64,000 nucleotides of DNA. Source: Falsirhodobacter xinxiangensis. Lineage in GTDB: Bacteria > Pseudomonadota > Alphaproteobacteria > Rhodobacterales > Rhodobacteraceae. Positions 1-9,186 of the stretch are shown in pieces. Every line of letters starts with the position of its first letter. Positions within the stretch are counted from its first letter, which is position 1. The stretch is from NCBI RefSeq assembly GCF_004959935.1, contig NZ_SMYN01000008.1:62352-126351 (forward strand), given 5' to 3'. A program made the translations under genes and the position numbers. Below the pieces are notes generated by a model. The model saw only the letters and a list, made by a program, of their open reading frames with translations, ran no database searches and had not been told where the DNA came from.

Positions 1-2
1 GC

Positions 3-260
3 ATCTTTTCGCATCTGGGTCTGGTGGACGAGCGCACGAAGATCGCAGCCATCACCCATGACGTGCAGCTTGTGGACGATCTTCTGCACCTGTCGGACGG
101 CGATCTGCCCGTGGACCTGATCGCGACGCCGACCCGGTTGGTCGTCGTGGCGCGGCAGGGCCGCAGGCCGCGCGGCGTCCGCTGGGACGGGATCGACACG
201 GATATGATCGACACAATCCCCCCGCTGCGCGAATTGGCGCAGGACCGGGGCATCGCCTGA
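3..260 (+). CDS. 5-formyltetrahydrofolate cyclo-ligase-like protein (partial, C-terminal part)
   Basis: Only the last 85 or so codons lie in the window; the reading frame is open from base 3 to the TGA at 258-260. The C-terminus (RWDGIDTDMIDTIPPLREL) closely matches the end of the complete gene at 3537-4295 (VWDRLDPHMYETIPPLQEL), so the two are paralogs. The family (COG0212-like) resembles 5-formyl-THF cyclo-ligase, and comparative genomics has linked such paralogs to thiamin metabolism. It lies 22 bases upstream of an NMT1/THI5-type ABC substrate-binding gene on the same strand, probably in one operon. The catalytic N-terminal region is outside the window, so activity cannot be judged. Confidence 0.8.
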   Translation: MFSHLGLVDERTKIAAITHDVQLVDDLLHLSDGDLPVDLIATPTRLVVVARQGRRPRGVRWDGIDTDMIDTIPPLRELAQDRGIA

Positions 261-282
261 ACACCGAAGCCGGGAGCTTTCC

Positions 283-1245
283 ATGACCCTTTCCCTTGAC
301 CGCCGCCTTTTCCTTGGCCTTGCGGGTGCAGCCGCGTTGATGCCGATGCGCGGGCGGGCGGCCACGCCCTTCGCGTTTCAGGCAAGCTGGATCAACGACG
401 CGGAATTCGCGGGCTATTTCCTTGCCGCCGACAACGGCTATTACACCGCCGAGGGGCTGGATCTGACCTATCTGTCCGGCGGGCCGGACGTGATCCCGGA
501 AAGCACGCTCATCACCGGGCGGGCGGATCTGACGCTGACGACGCCCGACACCACGATCAAGGCGATCACGGAACAGGGTGCCCCTTTCAAGATCATCGGC
601 GCGCAATACCAGAAGAACCCGCTGGGCATCGTGTCGCTGGCCAAGGCCCCGATCAACGAGCCGAAGGACCTGATCGGCAAGACGCTGGCCGTGCCGCCCG
701 TCAACGTCATCTCGGTCGAGGCGATGCTGGCCGCGAACGGCATCACGCGCAATCAGCTGACCATCGTCCCCTATGCCTATGATCCGACGCCGCTGATCCG
801 GGGCGAGATCGACGCCTCGGTCGATTTCACGACCAACGTGCCCTATACGATCAAGCTGGCGGGCGAGGAGGCGACGTCCTTCCTGCTGTATGACCACGGC
901 TATACCGTGTTCAACGACACGGTGGTCGTGACCGAAGACGTGCTGGCATCGCGGCGCGGCGAGTTGGTCGCCTTCCTGCGCGCATCCCGCAAGGGATGGG
1001 AGGAGAATCTGGTCGATCCGGCGAAATACCCGCCGACATGGGCCGATACCTGGTTCGCAGGCACGGGCCGCGAGATCGACAACGAGGTGTTCTTCAACAC
1101 CGCGCAGAAACCGCTGATCGAAGCCGAAGGCGGCATCTTCGCCATGTCCGAAGACGCGATCGCAGCCAATATCGAGGCGCTGGCCAAGGTCGGCATCGCC
1201 GCCACGCGCGATCACTTCGACACCACGTTGCTTGAAGAAATCTGA
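283..1245 (+). CDS. ABC transporter substrate-binding protein, NMT1/THI5 (SsuA/ThiY) type
   Basis: This 320-aa periplasmic binding protein starts with a twin-arginine-like signal ([22 protein letters not shown]). The mature part begins around residue 27 and has the two-lobed NMT1/SsuA pattern: an N-terminal [21 protein letters not shown] segment, typical of pyrimidine/thiamin-precursor and taurine-type binders, followed by GGPDVIPE and a [16 protein letters not shown] strand. A GGGAGC-type ribosome site precedes the ATG. The stop overlaps the ATPase start (TGATG). The 5-FCL-like neighbours suggest a pyrimidine-type thiamin precursor as ligand; this is inference, and a sulfonate or another small organic ligand is possible. 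Confidence 0.85.
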   Translation: MTLSLDRRLFLGLAGAAALMPMRGRAATPFAFQASWINDAEFAGYFLAADNGYYTAEGLDLTYLSGGPDVIPESTLITGRADLTLTTPDTTIKAITEQGAPFKIIGAQYQKNPLGIVSLAKAPINEPKDLIGKTLAVPPVNVISVEAMLAANGITRNQLTIVPYAYDPTPLIRGEIDASVDFTTNVPYTIKLAGEEATSFLLYDHGYTVFNDTVVVTEDVLASRRGELVAFLRASRKGWEENLVDPAKYPPTWADTWFAGTGREIDNEVFFNTAQKPLIEAEGGIFAMSEDAIAANIEALAKVGIAATRDHFDTTLLEEI

Positions 1246-2003
1246 TGCCCGTCGGTCTGTCCCTTTCCGGCGTCTCGCGCCATTTCGACGGGCGCGGCGG
1301 CAGGGTCGCGGCGCTGTCGGGCGTCTCGCTGGAGGTTGCTCCGGGGGCGTTCACCGCGCTGATCGGTCCTTCGGGCTGCGGGAAATCCACGCTTCTGCGG
1401 CTGGCGGTCGGGCTGGACCTGCCGGATGCGGGGCGCGTCTCGGTCGGGGGGCTGTCCCCGGCCGAGGCGGCGCGCAAGGGGCTGACCGGGATCGCGTTTC
1501 AGGACGCCGCGCTGCTGCCGTGGCGCAGCGTCGAGGACAACATCGCGCTGCCCTTCGATGTGCTGCGCCGTCCGCATGATGCCGCGCGCATCGCGGAACT
1601 GATCGCGCTGGTCGGGCTGACCGGGTTCGAAAAGGCCCTGCCGGGAGAGCTTTCGGGCGGCATGCGCCAGCGCGTCGCCATCGCCCGCGCCCTGGTCAAC
1701 GACCCCGAGATGCTGTTTCTGGACGAGCCGTTCGGCGCGCTGGACCAGATCCTGCGCCGCCAGATGAATGTCGAATTGCAGCGCATCTGGATGGAGAGCC
1801 GCACGACGACGCTGCTGGTCACCCATGGCATCGACGAGGCGATCTTTCTGGCCGACCGCGTGGTGGTGATGGCCGCCCGTCCGGGGCGGATCGCGCGCGT
1901 GATCGACATCCCGTTCCCGCGCCCGCGCCGGGCAGAGCTGTTCGGCACGCCCGAATTCGCCGCGCTGGAGGCCGAAATCGCAGGGGCGCTCGATGGCCAT
2001 TAG
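1245..2003 (+). CDS. ABC transporter ATP-binding protein (SsuB/ThiZ-like)
   Basis: The 252-aa cytoplasmic ATPase has all nucleotide-binding motifs: Walker [10 protein letters not shown] at residues 41-49, the Q-loop in FQDAALLPW near 86, signature LSGGMRQR at 136-143, Walker B LFLDE at 157-161 and the switch His in LLVTHG at 194. This layout is standard for nitrate/sulfonate/thiamin-precursor importers. Its start overlaps the binding-protein stop by one base, and its end overlaps the permease start by 11 bases, so translation of the three genes is probably coupled. Confidence 0.93.
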   Translation: MPVGLSLSGVSRHFDGRGGRVAALSGVSLEVAPGAFTALIGPSGCGKSTLLRLAVGLDLPDAGRVSVGGLSPAEAARKGLTGIAFQDAALLPWRSVEDNIALPFDVLRRPHDAARIAELIALVGLTGFEKALPGELSGGMRQRVAIARALVNDPEMLFLDEPFGALDQILRRQMNVELQRIWMESRTTTLLVTHGIDEAIFLADRVVVMAARPGRIARVIDIPFPRPRRAELFGTPEFAALEAEIAGALDGH

Positions 2004-3522
2004 GGCGATCCTTGCGCTGGCCTTGTGGGAACTGGTCGGGCGTCTGGCGCTGGTCGCGGGCGGGGCGCTGCCGGCGCCTTCGGCCATCGCGATCCGGTTC
2101 TGGGCGGATCGGGGCGATTATCCCATGCATGTCTGGGCGACGATGCAGGGGGCGGGAATCGGTTTTCTGATCGGCAATCTGGTCGCGGTTCTGGCGGGGG
2201 TGCTGTTCGCCGTCTCCCCGGTCGCGGCGCGGCTGGCGCGGGGGGTGAACATTGCGATCTTTGCGCTGCCCGCCATCGCCATCGCGCCGATCCTGACGCT
2301 GATGACCACGGGCATGACGCCGCGGGTGATCCTTGCGGCGCTGGGCTGCTATTTCGTGACCATGACCGCGACCGTGACCGGCATCACGCAGGCCGATGCG
2401 AGGATGCGCGACGTGATCCGCGCCTATGGCGGCGGGCGTCTGGCATCCTTGCGGCTGGTGGAATTGCGGTCCGCCGTGCCGCAGATCCTTGGCGCGCTGC
2501 GGATCGCGGCCCCTGCGGCGGTGCTGGGGTCGATCCTGGCCGAGTTCGGCGGCGGCGGGCGGTTCGGGCTGGGCGCGTATCTGATCGGCTCGCTTGGTCG
2601 CGCGGACCCGGCGCGGCTGTGGGGGATCGGGCTGGCGGCGACGGTGCTGGCGGGGGTCGGATATGCCGTCTTCGCGATGATCGCGGCGCGTGTCACGGCA
2701 TCGACCGTGGCGGTGACGGTTGCCGCGACGCCGCCTGCGGGCGATGCGCCTAGGCCCCTGTGGCAGCGCGCGGCCTTGGCGGCGGGGTCGGTGCTGCTGC
2801 CCTTCGCTGTCTGGTGGGGGCTGATCGCCGCCAGCGGCGCGCCCGCGATGATCGCGAAAACACCAATGGCGCTGGTGGATTACCTGATGTTGCCGAACAA
2901 GGCGGGCGAGCGGATTCTGGACGCGCTGGCGCAGACGCTGCCGATCACCGCCGTCGGGATCGCGCTGGGCCTCGGCTTCGCCTTTGCCCTGGCGCTTGGA
3001 TCGGTGCTGCGGCCCGGGATCGTGCGGGCCTTCATGCCGGTGGCGCTGGTCACGCAGACGATGCCGCTGGTCGCGCTGACGCCGCTTCTGGTGCTGATCT
3101 TCGGGCGCGGGCCGTCGGTCATCCTGTGGATCACGGTGTCGGTCACGTTCTTTCCGGCCTTCGTCACCATGGCCCAAGGGTTGCAGATGGTGGCGCGGTC
3201 GGCGCTGGACGTGCCGCGCGCCTATGGTGCCAGCCCTTGGACGGTGCTGCGGCTCGTGTCGATCCCGGCATCCGCGCCCTATGTCTTTGCCGCGCTGCGT
3301 CTTGCGGTGCCGCGCGCCCTGCTGGGGGTGATGACCGCCGAATGGCTGGCTACCGGCACGGGGCTGGGCAACCTTTTGAACCAGTCGCGCGGATATCTCG
3401 ATTACGGGATGATCTGGACGGTCGCCGTTCTGTCCGTGCTGCTTTCCGTGTTTTTCTATCAGGTCGTCGTCTGGATCGAACGCCGGGTTCTTGCCCGGCT
3501 CGGCATGACGACCGCCGCCTAA
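1993..3522 (+). CDS. ABC transporter permease, tandem fusion of two permease domains
   Basis: At 509 aa this is twice the usual length of an SsuC/ThiX permease (about 250 aa). It contains two complete permease domains, roughly residues 1-240 and 250-505. Each has its own EAA-type cytoplasmic loop: [16 protein letters not shown] with a downstream LGALRIA in the first half, and [16 protein letters not shown] with a downstream FAALRLA in the second. The single gene would therefore supply both transmembrane subunits of the importer, possibly as a non-identical pair. It overlaps the ATPase end by 11 bases and is followed 14 bases later by the second 5-FCL-like gene. Confidence 0.88.
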   Translation: MAIRAILALALWELVGRLALVAGGALPAPSAIAIRFWADRGDYPMHVWATMQGAGIGFLIGNLVAVLAGVLFAVSPVAARLARGVNIAIFALPAIAIAPILTLMTTGMTPRVILAALGCYFVTMTATVTGITQADARMRDVIRAYGGGRLASLRLVELRSAVPQILGALRIAAPAAVLGSILAEFGGGGRFGLGAYLIGSLGRADPARLWGIGLAATVLAGVGYAVFAMIAARVTASTVAVTVAATPPAGDAPRPLWQRAALAAGSVLLPFAVWWGLIAASGAPAMIAKTPMALVDYLMLPNKAGERILDALAQTLPITAVGIALGLGFAFALALGSVLRPGIVRAFMPVALVTQTMPLVALTPLLVLIFGRGPSVILWITVSVTFFPAFVTMAQGLQMVARSALDVPRAYGASPWTVLRLVSIPASAPYVFAALRLAVPRALLGVMTAEWLATGTGLGNLLNQSRGYLDYGMIWTVAVLSVLLSVFFYQVVVWIERRVLARLGMTTAA

Positions 3523-3536
3523 GCGAAGGAACCGAC

Positions 3537-4295
3537 ATGACCGAAATGACCGTTGCCGAGATCGACCGGCACAAGACCGAGGTGCGCAACCGCGTCTGGT
3601 CCGAATTGCGCAAGGTCGCCGTTCCCGACAGCCGTTTCCATTTCGACTTCGGCGAATTCATCGCGGATTTCGACGGCGGCGAGGAGGCGGTCGCCCGGTT
3701 GATCGACCACGACTATTACCGCGATGCCAAGCTGATCTTCATCACGCCGGACAACTGCCTTGACCGCCTGCGCCTGCGCGCGTTGCAGGACGGCAAGATC
3801 GTGCTGATGACCACCTACTCCATCAAGCGCGGGTTCTGGCTGCTGGACCCGGCCAAGATCGATCCGTCGCTGTATCTTTATGCGTCCACGCTGGACGGGA
3901 TGGAGCGGATCGGCCAGCCGCTGACCCTGATGGAGATCGCGACCCTGCCCCCCGTCGATTTCATGGTCACCGGGACGGGCGCGATCAACACCGAAGGCGT
4001 GCGGTTCGGCAAGGGCCACGGCTTCTTCGATGCCGAATGGGGGATGCTGTATCAGTTGCAGCGGATCACCGTCGCGACCCCCGCCGCCGCCGTGGTGCAT
4101 GATTGCCAACTGCTGACCGAGACGCTGACCCCCGACGTCTATGACACCGTGATGGACGTGGTCTTCACGCCCACGCGGACGATCCCCGTGGCGGCGCCGC
4201 ACAAGCCGACCTGCGGCATCGTCTGGGACCGGCTCGATCCGCACATGTACGAGACGATCCCGCCGCTTCAGGAGCTGAAGGCGATGGGGCTATAG
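3537..4295 (+). CDS. 5-formyltetrahydrofolate cyclo-ligase-like protein
   Basis: The 252-aa protein has the cyclo-ligase fold signature: basic N-terminal helix with NRVWSELRKV, a central DAKLIFITPDN strand, GTGAINTEGVRFGKGHGFFDAEWG near residues 142-163 (the conserved glycine-rich substrate loop) and a C-terminal VVHDCQL/TPTRTI segment. I chose the ATG at 3537 because an AAGGA ribosome site lies 8 bases upstream. Longer upstream readings would run through the permease gene. True cyclo-ligases are usually shorter, near 200 aa. Its paralog opens the window on the other side of the ABC genes. Its stop overlaps the convergent YeeE gene by six bases. Confidence 0.85.
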   Translation: MTEMTVAEIDRHKTEVRNRVWSELRKVAVPDSRFHFDFGEFIADFDGGEEAVARLIDHDYYRDAKLIFITPDNCLDRLRLRALQDGKIVLMTTYSIKRGFWLLDPAKIDPSLYLYASTLDGMERIGQPLTLMEIATLPPVDFMVTGTGAINTEGVRFGKGHGFFDAEWGMLYQLQRITVATPAAAVVHDCQLLTETLTPDVYDTVMDVVFTPTRTIPVAAPHKPTCGIVWDRLDPHMYETIPPLQELKAMGL

Positions 4296-5432
4296 CCTGC
4301 GCATGACGAGCCAGCCGCCCGTTGCCCCGGCAATGCAGGCGGCGGCAAAGATCGGGCCGGACAGCGATCCCGCCATCGTGCCCGACAGGATGACGCCGAC
4401 CGTGCAGCCAAGGCCCACCATCGCGCCCCACCCCATCAGCACACCGCCGATCAGCAGCCGCGGGATGGCGGCGCGCGGGGGCAGGGTGGGCGCCCAATCC
4501 CCCGCCAACCGGGCCGAGGCGAAGCTTGCCAGCACGAGCCCCGCCACGAAGACGCCGTTACGCGACAGGATTGCTTCCTTCACCACGGTCGCGCAGCCCG
4601 CCAGCCCGTCCAGCCCCATCAGACCCTCGGGCAGCAGGCCGGCCCATGTCCCGGTCGTCCGGGCGATCGATCCAAGCTCGGCGGTGACGCCCAGAGGGCC
4701 GACGCGCAAATAGGCGATGGTCGCGATCAGCCCGGTCAGGATGCCCGAGACCGGGGCGGGCCATCTGCGGCGAAACACGGCCTCCCACGGCGATGCGGCG
4801 GGCGCGCTCTGCCAGCCGCGCATCGCCCATGAAAGCAGCGCCGCCAGTGCCGCAAGCTGCACCGCAAGCCAGCCGCCATGGCCGATGGAGGCTGGAAACC
4901 AGACGGGACGGCTGGACTGCACATCCCACAGATACAGCGTGTTCCACGACACAAAGCCAAGGCCGAAGCCCAGAAGGGCGCCGGCCAAGCTGATCACCGA
5001 TCCCGCCGATCCTTCGCCCAGCCGGTAAAGGTGGGCCGAGATGCAGGACCCCGAAAGCGCCATGCCCAACCCGAACGCCGCTGCCCCGAGGGCGAGCGTC
5101 AGCGACGCTGGGCCGATATGGGCATCCGGCGGCAGGCGGCCCGAGGATGGGTTCGGCAGCCACGCGCCATAGATCGCGGCATATCCGAGGCTGCCGACCA
5201 TCAGCGCGATCAGGATCGCCGCGACGCCATTGCTGCCGCGGCCTTCCAGCAGGTCGCGCCAGTTGCACCAGAAACAGAACCGCCCGCGCTGAAGCACCAC
5301 TCCGAACGCGCCGCCCAGCAGAAAGCTGAGCGGAAGCGGCCGTCCAAGTGCATCGCGCTGCGGCAGCAGCAGGAAGATGGAGCAGAAGAGGGCCGCAAGA
5401 AGGGCGGCGGCGAATGCGTTGCGGGTCGTCAT
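4290..5432 (-). CDS. YeeE/YedE (TsuA-like) sulfur-compound transporter
   Basis: This 380-aa polytopic inner-membrane protein has about ten hydrophobic segments and belongs to the Sulf_transp family, whose member TsuA imports thiosulfate. Conserved cysteines sit in GRFCFWCNW near the N-terminus, in SGSCISAHLYR at mid-protein, in LAGCATVVKE and in GLGCTVGVILSG near the C-terminus, as expected for the cysteine relay of this family. I use the ATG at 5432 (MTTRNAF); an upstream extension would run through a perfect intergenic hairpin. The rhodanese gene lies 52 bases upstream on the same strand, which fits thiosulfate or sulfane-sulfur handling. Confidence 0.85.
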   Translation of the reverse strand: MTTRNAFAAALLAALFCSIFLLLPQRDALGRPLPLSFLLGGAFGVVLQRGRFCFWCNWRDLLEGRGSNGVAAILIALMVGSLGYAAIYGAWLPNPSSGRLPPDAHIGPASLTLALGAAAFGLGMALSGSCISAHLYRLGEGSAGSVISLAGALLGFGLGFVSWNTLYLWDVQSSRPVWFPASIGHGGWLAVQLAALAALLSWAMRGWQSAPAASPWEAVFRRRWPAPVSGILTGLIATIAYLRVGPLGVTAELGSIARTTGTWAGLLPEGLMGLDGLAGCATVVKEAILSRNGVFVAGLVLASFASARLAGDWAPTLPPRAAIPRLLIGGVLMGWGAMVGLGCTVGVILSGTMAGSLSGPIFAAACIAGATGGWLVMRRL

Positions 5433-5451
5433 GATCCGTCCGGAAATGATC

Positions 5452-5477
5452 CGTGCCCGCCGCGCGGGGCGGGCACG
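5452..5477 (-). terminator. Perfect GC-rich hairpin between rhodanese and yeeE
   Basis: CGTGCCCGCC at 5452-5461 pairs exactly with GGCGGGCACG at 5468-5477 around a 6-base loop, giving a 10-bp stem just after the rhodanese stop. No U-run follows on the minus strand. It may be a partial terminator or an RNA-stabilising stem within the operon rather than a full intrinsic terminator. Confidence 0.5.
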
Positions 5478-5484
5478 CAAAGCC

Positions 5485-6396
5485 CTATTGCCCGGTCCAG
5501 ACCAGCCCGGCGACATTGGTCACAGGCACGCCGACGGCGTTGCCGTATTCCGTCCACGATCCGTCATAGTTGCGCACGTCATAGCCAAGGATCTTGGACA
5601 GGGCGAACCATGTGTGGCTCGACCGCTCTCCGATACGGCAATAGGTGATGATGGGGCGCGATCCATCCACCCCGGCCTCGGCATACAGCGCCTTCAACGC
5701 TTCGGGCGATTTGAAGCGGCCGTCTTCCTGCACCGCCTGCCCCCAGGGCACGTTGATCGCGCCGGTCACGTGGCCTGCCCGGATCGCGGTTTCCTTGAAC
5801 CCCTCGGGGGCGATGATCTTGCCGGAAAACTCGTCGGCAGAGCGGATGTCGATGATGTCGGCGCTGCCACCCTCGGACGCGGCGACCACATCCGCGATGA
5901 AGGCCCGCTTGGTGGCATCCGCATCGGCGACGGTGATCGCGCCTTCGGGATGGGCGGGGGCCGCCGTGTCCAGCGCGCGGCCTTCCGCCTCCCACAGCTT
6001 GCGACCCCCATCCAGCAGCTTCACGTTCTGGACGCCATAGACGTCCAGAACCCATGCGCCCCAAGCGGCGAACCAGTTGTTCGTATCGCCGTAGAGGATG
6101 ACGGTCGTATCCTCGTTCACGCCCGCCGCGCGCAGGAGTTCCTGAATCCGCTCGCCCGAGGCGATGTCGCGGCGCACCGGATCGACCAGATCCGTGTGCC
6201 AGACCACATTCGTGGCGCCGGGAATGTGGCCGCGTTCATAGACGCCGGGGTTCACCGAAACCTCGATGACGCTGATGCCTTCGGCATCGAGGTTCTGTTC
6301 CAGCCATTCCGCGGTGACCAGCGGGCCGTCGCTGGCAAGGGCTGCGTGCGACAGCGTCAGGGCGGTGGCGGCAGAGGTCAAAAGAATTCGGATCAT
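5485..6396 (-). CDS. Periplasmic tandem-rhodanese sulfurtransferase
   Basis: The 303-aa protein has a Sec signal peptide (MIRILLTSAATALTLSHAALA) and two rhodanese domains, residues about 25-150 and 165-300. The second carries the catalytic cysteine Cys253 in CRIGERS, the CRxGxRS loop typical of thiosulfate sulfurtransferases. The first domain lacks the cysteine and is structural, as is normal. It would transfer sulfane sulfur in the periplasm. The YeeE/YedE transporter follows on the same strand. A GAGGA ribosome site precedes the ATG. Confidence 0.9.
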   Translation of the reverse strand: MIRILLTSAATALTLSHAALASDGPLVTAEWLEQNLDAEGISVIEVSVNPGVYERGHIPGATNVVWHTDLVDPVRRDIASGERIQELLRAAGVNEDTTVILYGDTNNWFAAWGAWVLDVYGVQNVKLLDGGRKLWEAEGRALDTAAPAHPEGAITVADADATKRAFIADVVAASEGGSADIIDIRSADEFSGKIIAPEGFKETAIRAGHVTGAINVPWGQAVQEDGRFKSPEALKALYAEAGVDGSRPIITYCRIGERSSHTWFALSKILGYDVRNYDGSWTEYGNAVGVPVTNVAGLVWTGQ

Positions 6397-6555
6397 GTAT
6401 CCTCGCGGGTCAATTCATGACACCAGCGTAACGGCGAGGGTGCCGCGTTCCATTCCAAAGATCGGCGCAGATCGCGCCTGGTCCCACCGCGCGACGTTCA
6501 TGCGGCATATGAAAAATCGCAAACTCCGGGGGGTGCTGATTTGCCGCGGTCTGGT
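6397..6555. promoter_or_regulatory. Intergenic promoter region of the rhodanese-yeeE operon
   Basis: These 159 bases lie between the end of the hydroxyproline operon and the rhodanese start and must hold the rhodanese promoter. The only structured element I see is a dyad, TTCAT-N7-ATGAA at 6497-6513, about 100 bases upstream of the ATG, which could be an operator. I see no convincing terminator for the upstream operon here. Confidence 0.4.
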
Positions 6556-8187
6556 TTAGCCAAGCCAGCCGGGCAGGCCCGGTGCCGATCCGGTGGCGGC
6601 GGCGGTCACGCAATCGGCAAGGCTGCCGAAGCGGACGGCGCGGCCGGACAGCCCCGGCGCGTAATGGGCGTATTTGCCGGAATTGGTCATCAGCGACCGC
6701 GCCTCGGGCGGGAAGACGGGTTCGGAGATGGAACACCAGCAGATGTCGGGGATGACGGTCGCGCCGAACGCCTCCAGCGCGGCCAGAGTGCCGTCGTGGC
6801 GGGCGGCGGCGATCACGTCCCGCCCGCAGGTGACGATGGTGCGGACCGTCGCCCGCCGACCCCTGACCAGCGCCGCCATCGCCCGGCATTCGGTGATCGA
6901 GAAATGCGGACTGCCCAGCGCCACCAGATCGACCGCCTCGGGCCCGCGGTTGAACTGCTGCCACGCGGCGGCAAGGTCGGCGCGGGTGATCCGCTGCGTG
7001 TCGGCATCCGCCGGGGGCAGCGGCTCCGGTGTTGCGCCTTCGACATGCAGCATCGGCGCTGCAGAAGTGGTGCCGAAGGCCGCGCACAGCGCCTTCAGCC
7101 CGTCCAGCGTCGCATGGCCGATCCCGCGCAGCAGCGGGATGCGGTCGGGCGATTTCAGCCCCGCAACATAGCCCAGAAGCGGCCAGAACGCATCATCGCG
7201 CTCCTGCGCCTCGACCTCCAATATCCGCGCTGGGCGGCGGTTTTCGGTCAGATAGACGCCCGAAAGCGGCGCGCGGCCCGTCAGCGCGATCATCAGGTCC
7301 AGAAAATCGGGATGTTTCACCGTGCGCGCGCCAAGCACGGAATTGGCATAGATGACGGCGTTGGATTCGGCCCATGCCACCGACTCTCCGGCGCCCGGCG
7401 CGCTGTCCAGCAGATAGGGCGCGCAGGTGAAGGTCGGGCGCGCCCCCATGCGGACATAGGCATCGGCAAGGCGGCTGGCGGGGATGCCGAAATCCGGCGG
7501 CACGCCCTGCGCCTGCCAGTTCGCTCGATCGACCGAGATTGCGTTCATCGTCGTCGGGATGCGGACCTGCGCGCCCATATCGGCCATTGCCTCGGCAAAG
7601 CGCAGGTTGGCGGGGCTGGCATAGATGCAGCCGTCGATATGCGCCTGCGTCACATCGGTCAGCGCGGTGGCCCCCTGGTTCGCGGCCATGGTGCAGATCA
7701 CCTCCATCGCCAGCCGGGTCGCGGGGGCGGCCAGCAGGGCGCGGTCGTGGTCGGTCAGGGCCAGCGCGGCGGGCGGCGCGGTCAGGGGAATGCCGTTCAC
7801 ATGGCCGGGGGTGATCGCGGCATGGCCGCTTGCGGCGATGGCGTCGAAATCGGCGGCTCCAAGGCGCAGGACGGGAAGGGCGCGGTCGAACATCCGCCCG
7901 GCGATCAGCGCGCCAAGGGTCAGGATGTCCTCGGCCTCGCGGAAGATCAGGGCGGCGGGGGCGCGGCCGGTCAGCGCAAGATCCAGCAGCACGCCGCTGC
8001 CGGTGCAGGAGCCGCGGCTGGTCGGCATCATCAGCACCGCCCCGGTGATGCAGCGCCCGTGCAGCGGATGATGCGCGTCGATCACCACCCCCGTCGCCGG
8101 ATCGACCCCGCCCCAGAAGCTGAGCCCCTCGGCGCTGGCGATCACCGGGCCGGAGGCGGTGCCGGGAACCAGCGCGACCCCGGTCAT
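6556..8187 (-). CDS. AcnX-type aconitase superfamily protein, probable cis-3-hydroxy-L-proline dehydratase
   Basis: The 543-aa protein joins a small swivelling DUF126 domain (about residues 1-130, with the SRGSCTGSG loop) to a DUF521 aconitase-X domain (about 140-540). This is the single-chain AcnX arrangement. In characterised members the enzyme dehydrates cis-3-hydroxy-L-proline to delta1-pyrroline-2-carboxylate. Its place beside hydroxyproline epimerase, an amino-acid dehydrogenase and, divergently, a Ldh-family imino-acid reductase supports that role; alternatives such as mevalonate-5-phosphate dehydratase occur in archaea. The start (ATG at 8187) overlaps the epimerase stop as ATGA, which rules out the longer antisense-like extension upstream. 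Confidence 0.85.
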   Translation of the reverse strand: MTGVALVPGTASGPVIASAEGLSFWGGVDPATGVVIDAHHPLHGRCITGAVLMMPTSRGSCTGSGVLLDLALTGRAPAALIFREAEDILTLGALIAGRMFDRALPVLRLGAADFDAIAASGHAAITPGHVNGIPLTAPPAALALTDHDRALLAAPATRLAMEVICTMAANQGATALTDVTQAHIDGCIYASPANLRFAEAMADMGAQVRIPTTMNAISVDRANWQAQGVPPDFGIPASRLADAYVRMGARPTFTCAPYLLDSAPGAGESVAWAESNAVIYANSVLGARTVKHPDFLDLMIALTGRAPLSGVYLTENRRPARILEVEAQERDDAFWPLLGYVAGLKSPDRIPLLRGIGHATLDGLKALCAAFGTTSAAPMLHVEGATPEPLPPADADTQRITRADLAAAWQQFNRGPEAVDLVALGSPHFSITECRAMAALVRGRRATVRTIVTCGRDVIAAARHDGTLAALEAFGATVIPDICWCSISEPVFPPEARSLMTNSGKYAHYAPGLSGRAVRFGSLADCVTAAATGSAPGLPGWLG

Positions 8188-9185
8188 TTCACGATTAACC
8201 CATGCGCGAAGGGGTCGCGGTCGTCGATGAAGATGGTGTTGTAGCCGGTCATCCGCGCCCAACCGGCGATGGAAGGGATGATGGCGGGCTTGCCCCCGAC
8301 GGTGGCGGCGGCCTCGACGCGCCCGTTGAACAGGCTGCCGATGATGGATTCGTGGATGAACGTGTCGCCCACCGCCAGCTTGCCCTTGGCCGCCAGCTGC
8401 GCCATCCGGGCCGAGGTTCCGGTGCCGCAGGGCGAACGGTCGATGGCCTTTTCGCCATAGAACACCGCGTTGCGGGCATGGGCGCCCTGAACCGTCGGCG
8501 CGCCCGTCCACTGGATATGCGACAGCCCGTTGATTTCGGGGTGTTCGGGGTGGACGAATTCGTATTTCGCGTTCAGCGCCGCACGCAGCTTCGGCGACCA
8601 GCCGACCAATTCCCCCGCCGTATGATCGGCCATGTCGCGGAAATTCTTCTGCGGCTCGACGATGGCATAGAAATTGCCGCCATAAGCCACATCGACGACG
8701 ATCTCGCCCAAGCCCTCCACCTCGGCGGTCAGACCTTCGGCATGCAGATATCCGGGCACGTTGGTCAGGCGCACCTCCTCGACGAAGCGGCCTTCCTGGC
8801 GATAGGTGATGTCCACCTTGCCCGCCGGGGCGTCGATGGACAGCTTGCCCGGCGTGCGGGGGGTGATGAGGCCGTTTTCGATCGCCATGGTGATCGTGCC
8901 GATGGTGCCGTGCCCGCACATCGGCAAACACCCCGAGGTTTCGATGAACAGCACCGCCACGTCGCAATCGGGCCGCGTCGGCGGATAGAGGATCGAGCCG
9001 GACATCATGTCATGCCCGCGCGGCTCATACATCAGGCCGGTGCGGACCCAGTCGAATTCGCGCAGGAAATGGGCGCGCTTCTCCAGCATCGTCGCGCCGT
9101 CAAGCCGTGGCCCGCCGCCGGACACCAGCCGGACGGGATTGCCGCAAGTGTGCCCGTCGATGCAGGAAAACGTATGGGTGGGCAT
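8184..9185 (-). CDS. 4-hydroxyproline 2-epimerase (proline racemase family)
   Basis: This 333-aa cytoplasmic enzyme belongs to the proline racemase family. Both catalytic cysteines are present: Cys90 in PMCGHGTIG and Cys253 in [10 protein letters not shown]. Two cysteines indicate a racemase or epimerase; trans-3-hydroxyproline dehydratases have Thr or Ser at the first site. The expected reaction is trans-4-hydroxy-L-proline to cis-4-hydroxy-D-proline. The ATG at 9185 begins [17 protein letters not shown], the usual family start. The adjacent D-amino-acid dehydrogenase would act on its product. Confidence 0.93.
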   Translation of the reverse strand: MPTHTFSCIDGHTCGNPVRLVSGGGPRLDGATMLEKRAHFLREFDWVRTGLMYEPRGHDMMSGSILYPPTRPDCDVAVLFIETSGCLPMCGHGTIGTITMAIENGLITPRTPGKLSIDAPAGKVDITYRQEGRFVEEVRLTNVPGYLHAEGLTAEVEGLGEIVVDVAYGGNFYAIVEPQKNFRDMADHTAGELVGWSPKLRAALNAKYEFVHPEHPEINGLSHIQWTGAPTVQGAHARNAVFYGEKAIDRSPCGTGTSARMAQLAAKGKLAVGDTFIHESIIGSLFNGRVEAAATVGGKPAIIPSIAGWARMTGYNTIFIDDRDPFAHGLIVK

Positions 9186-9186
9186 G

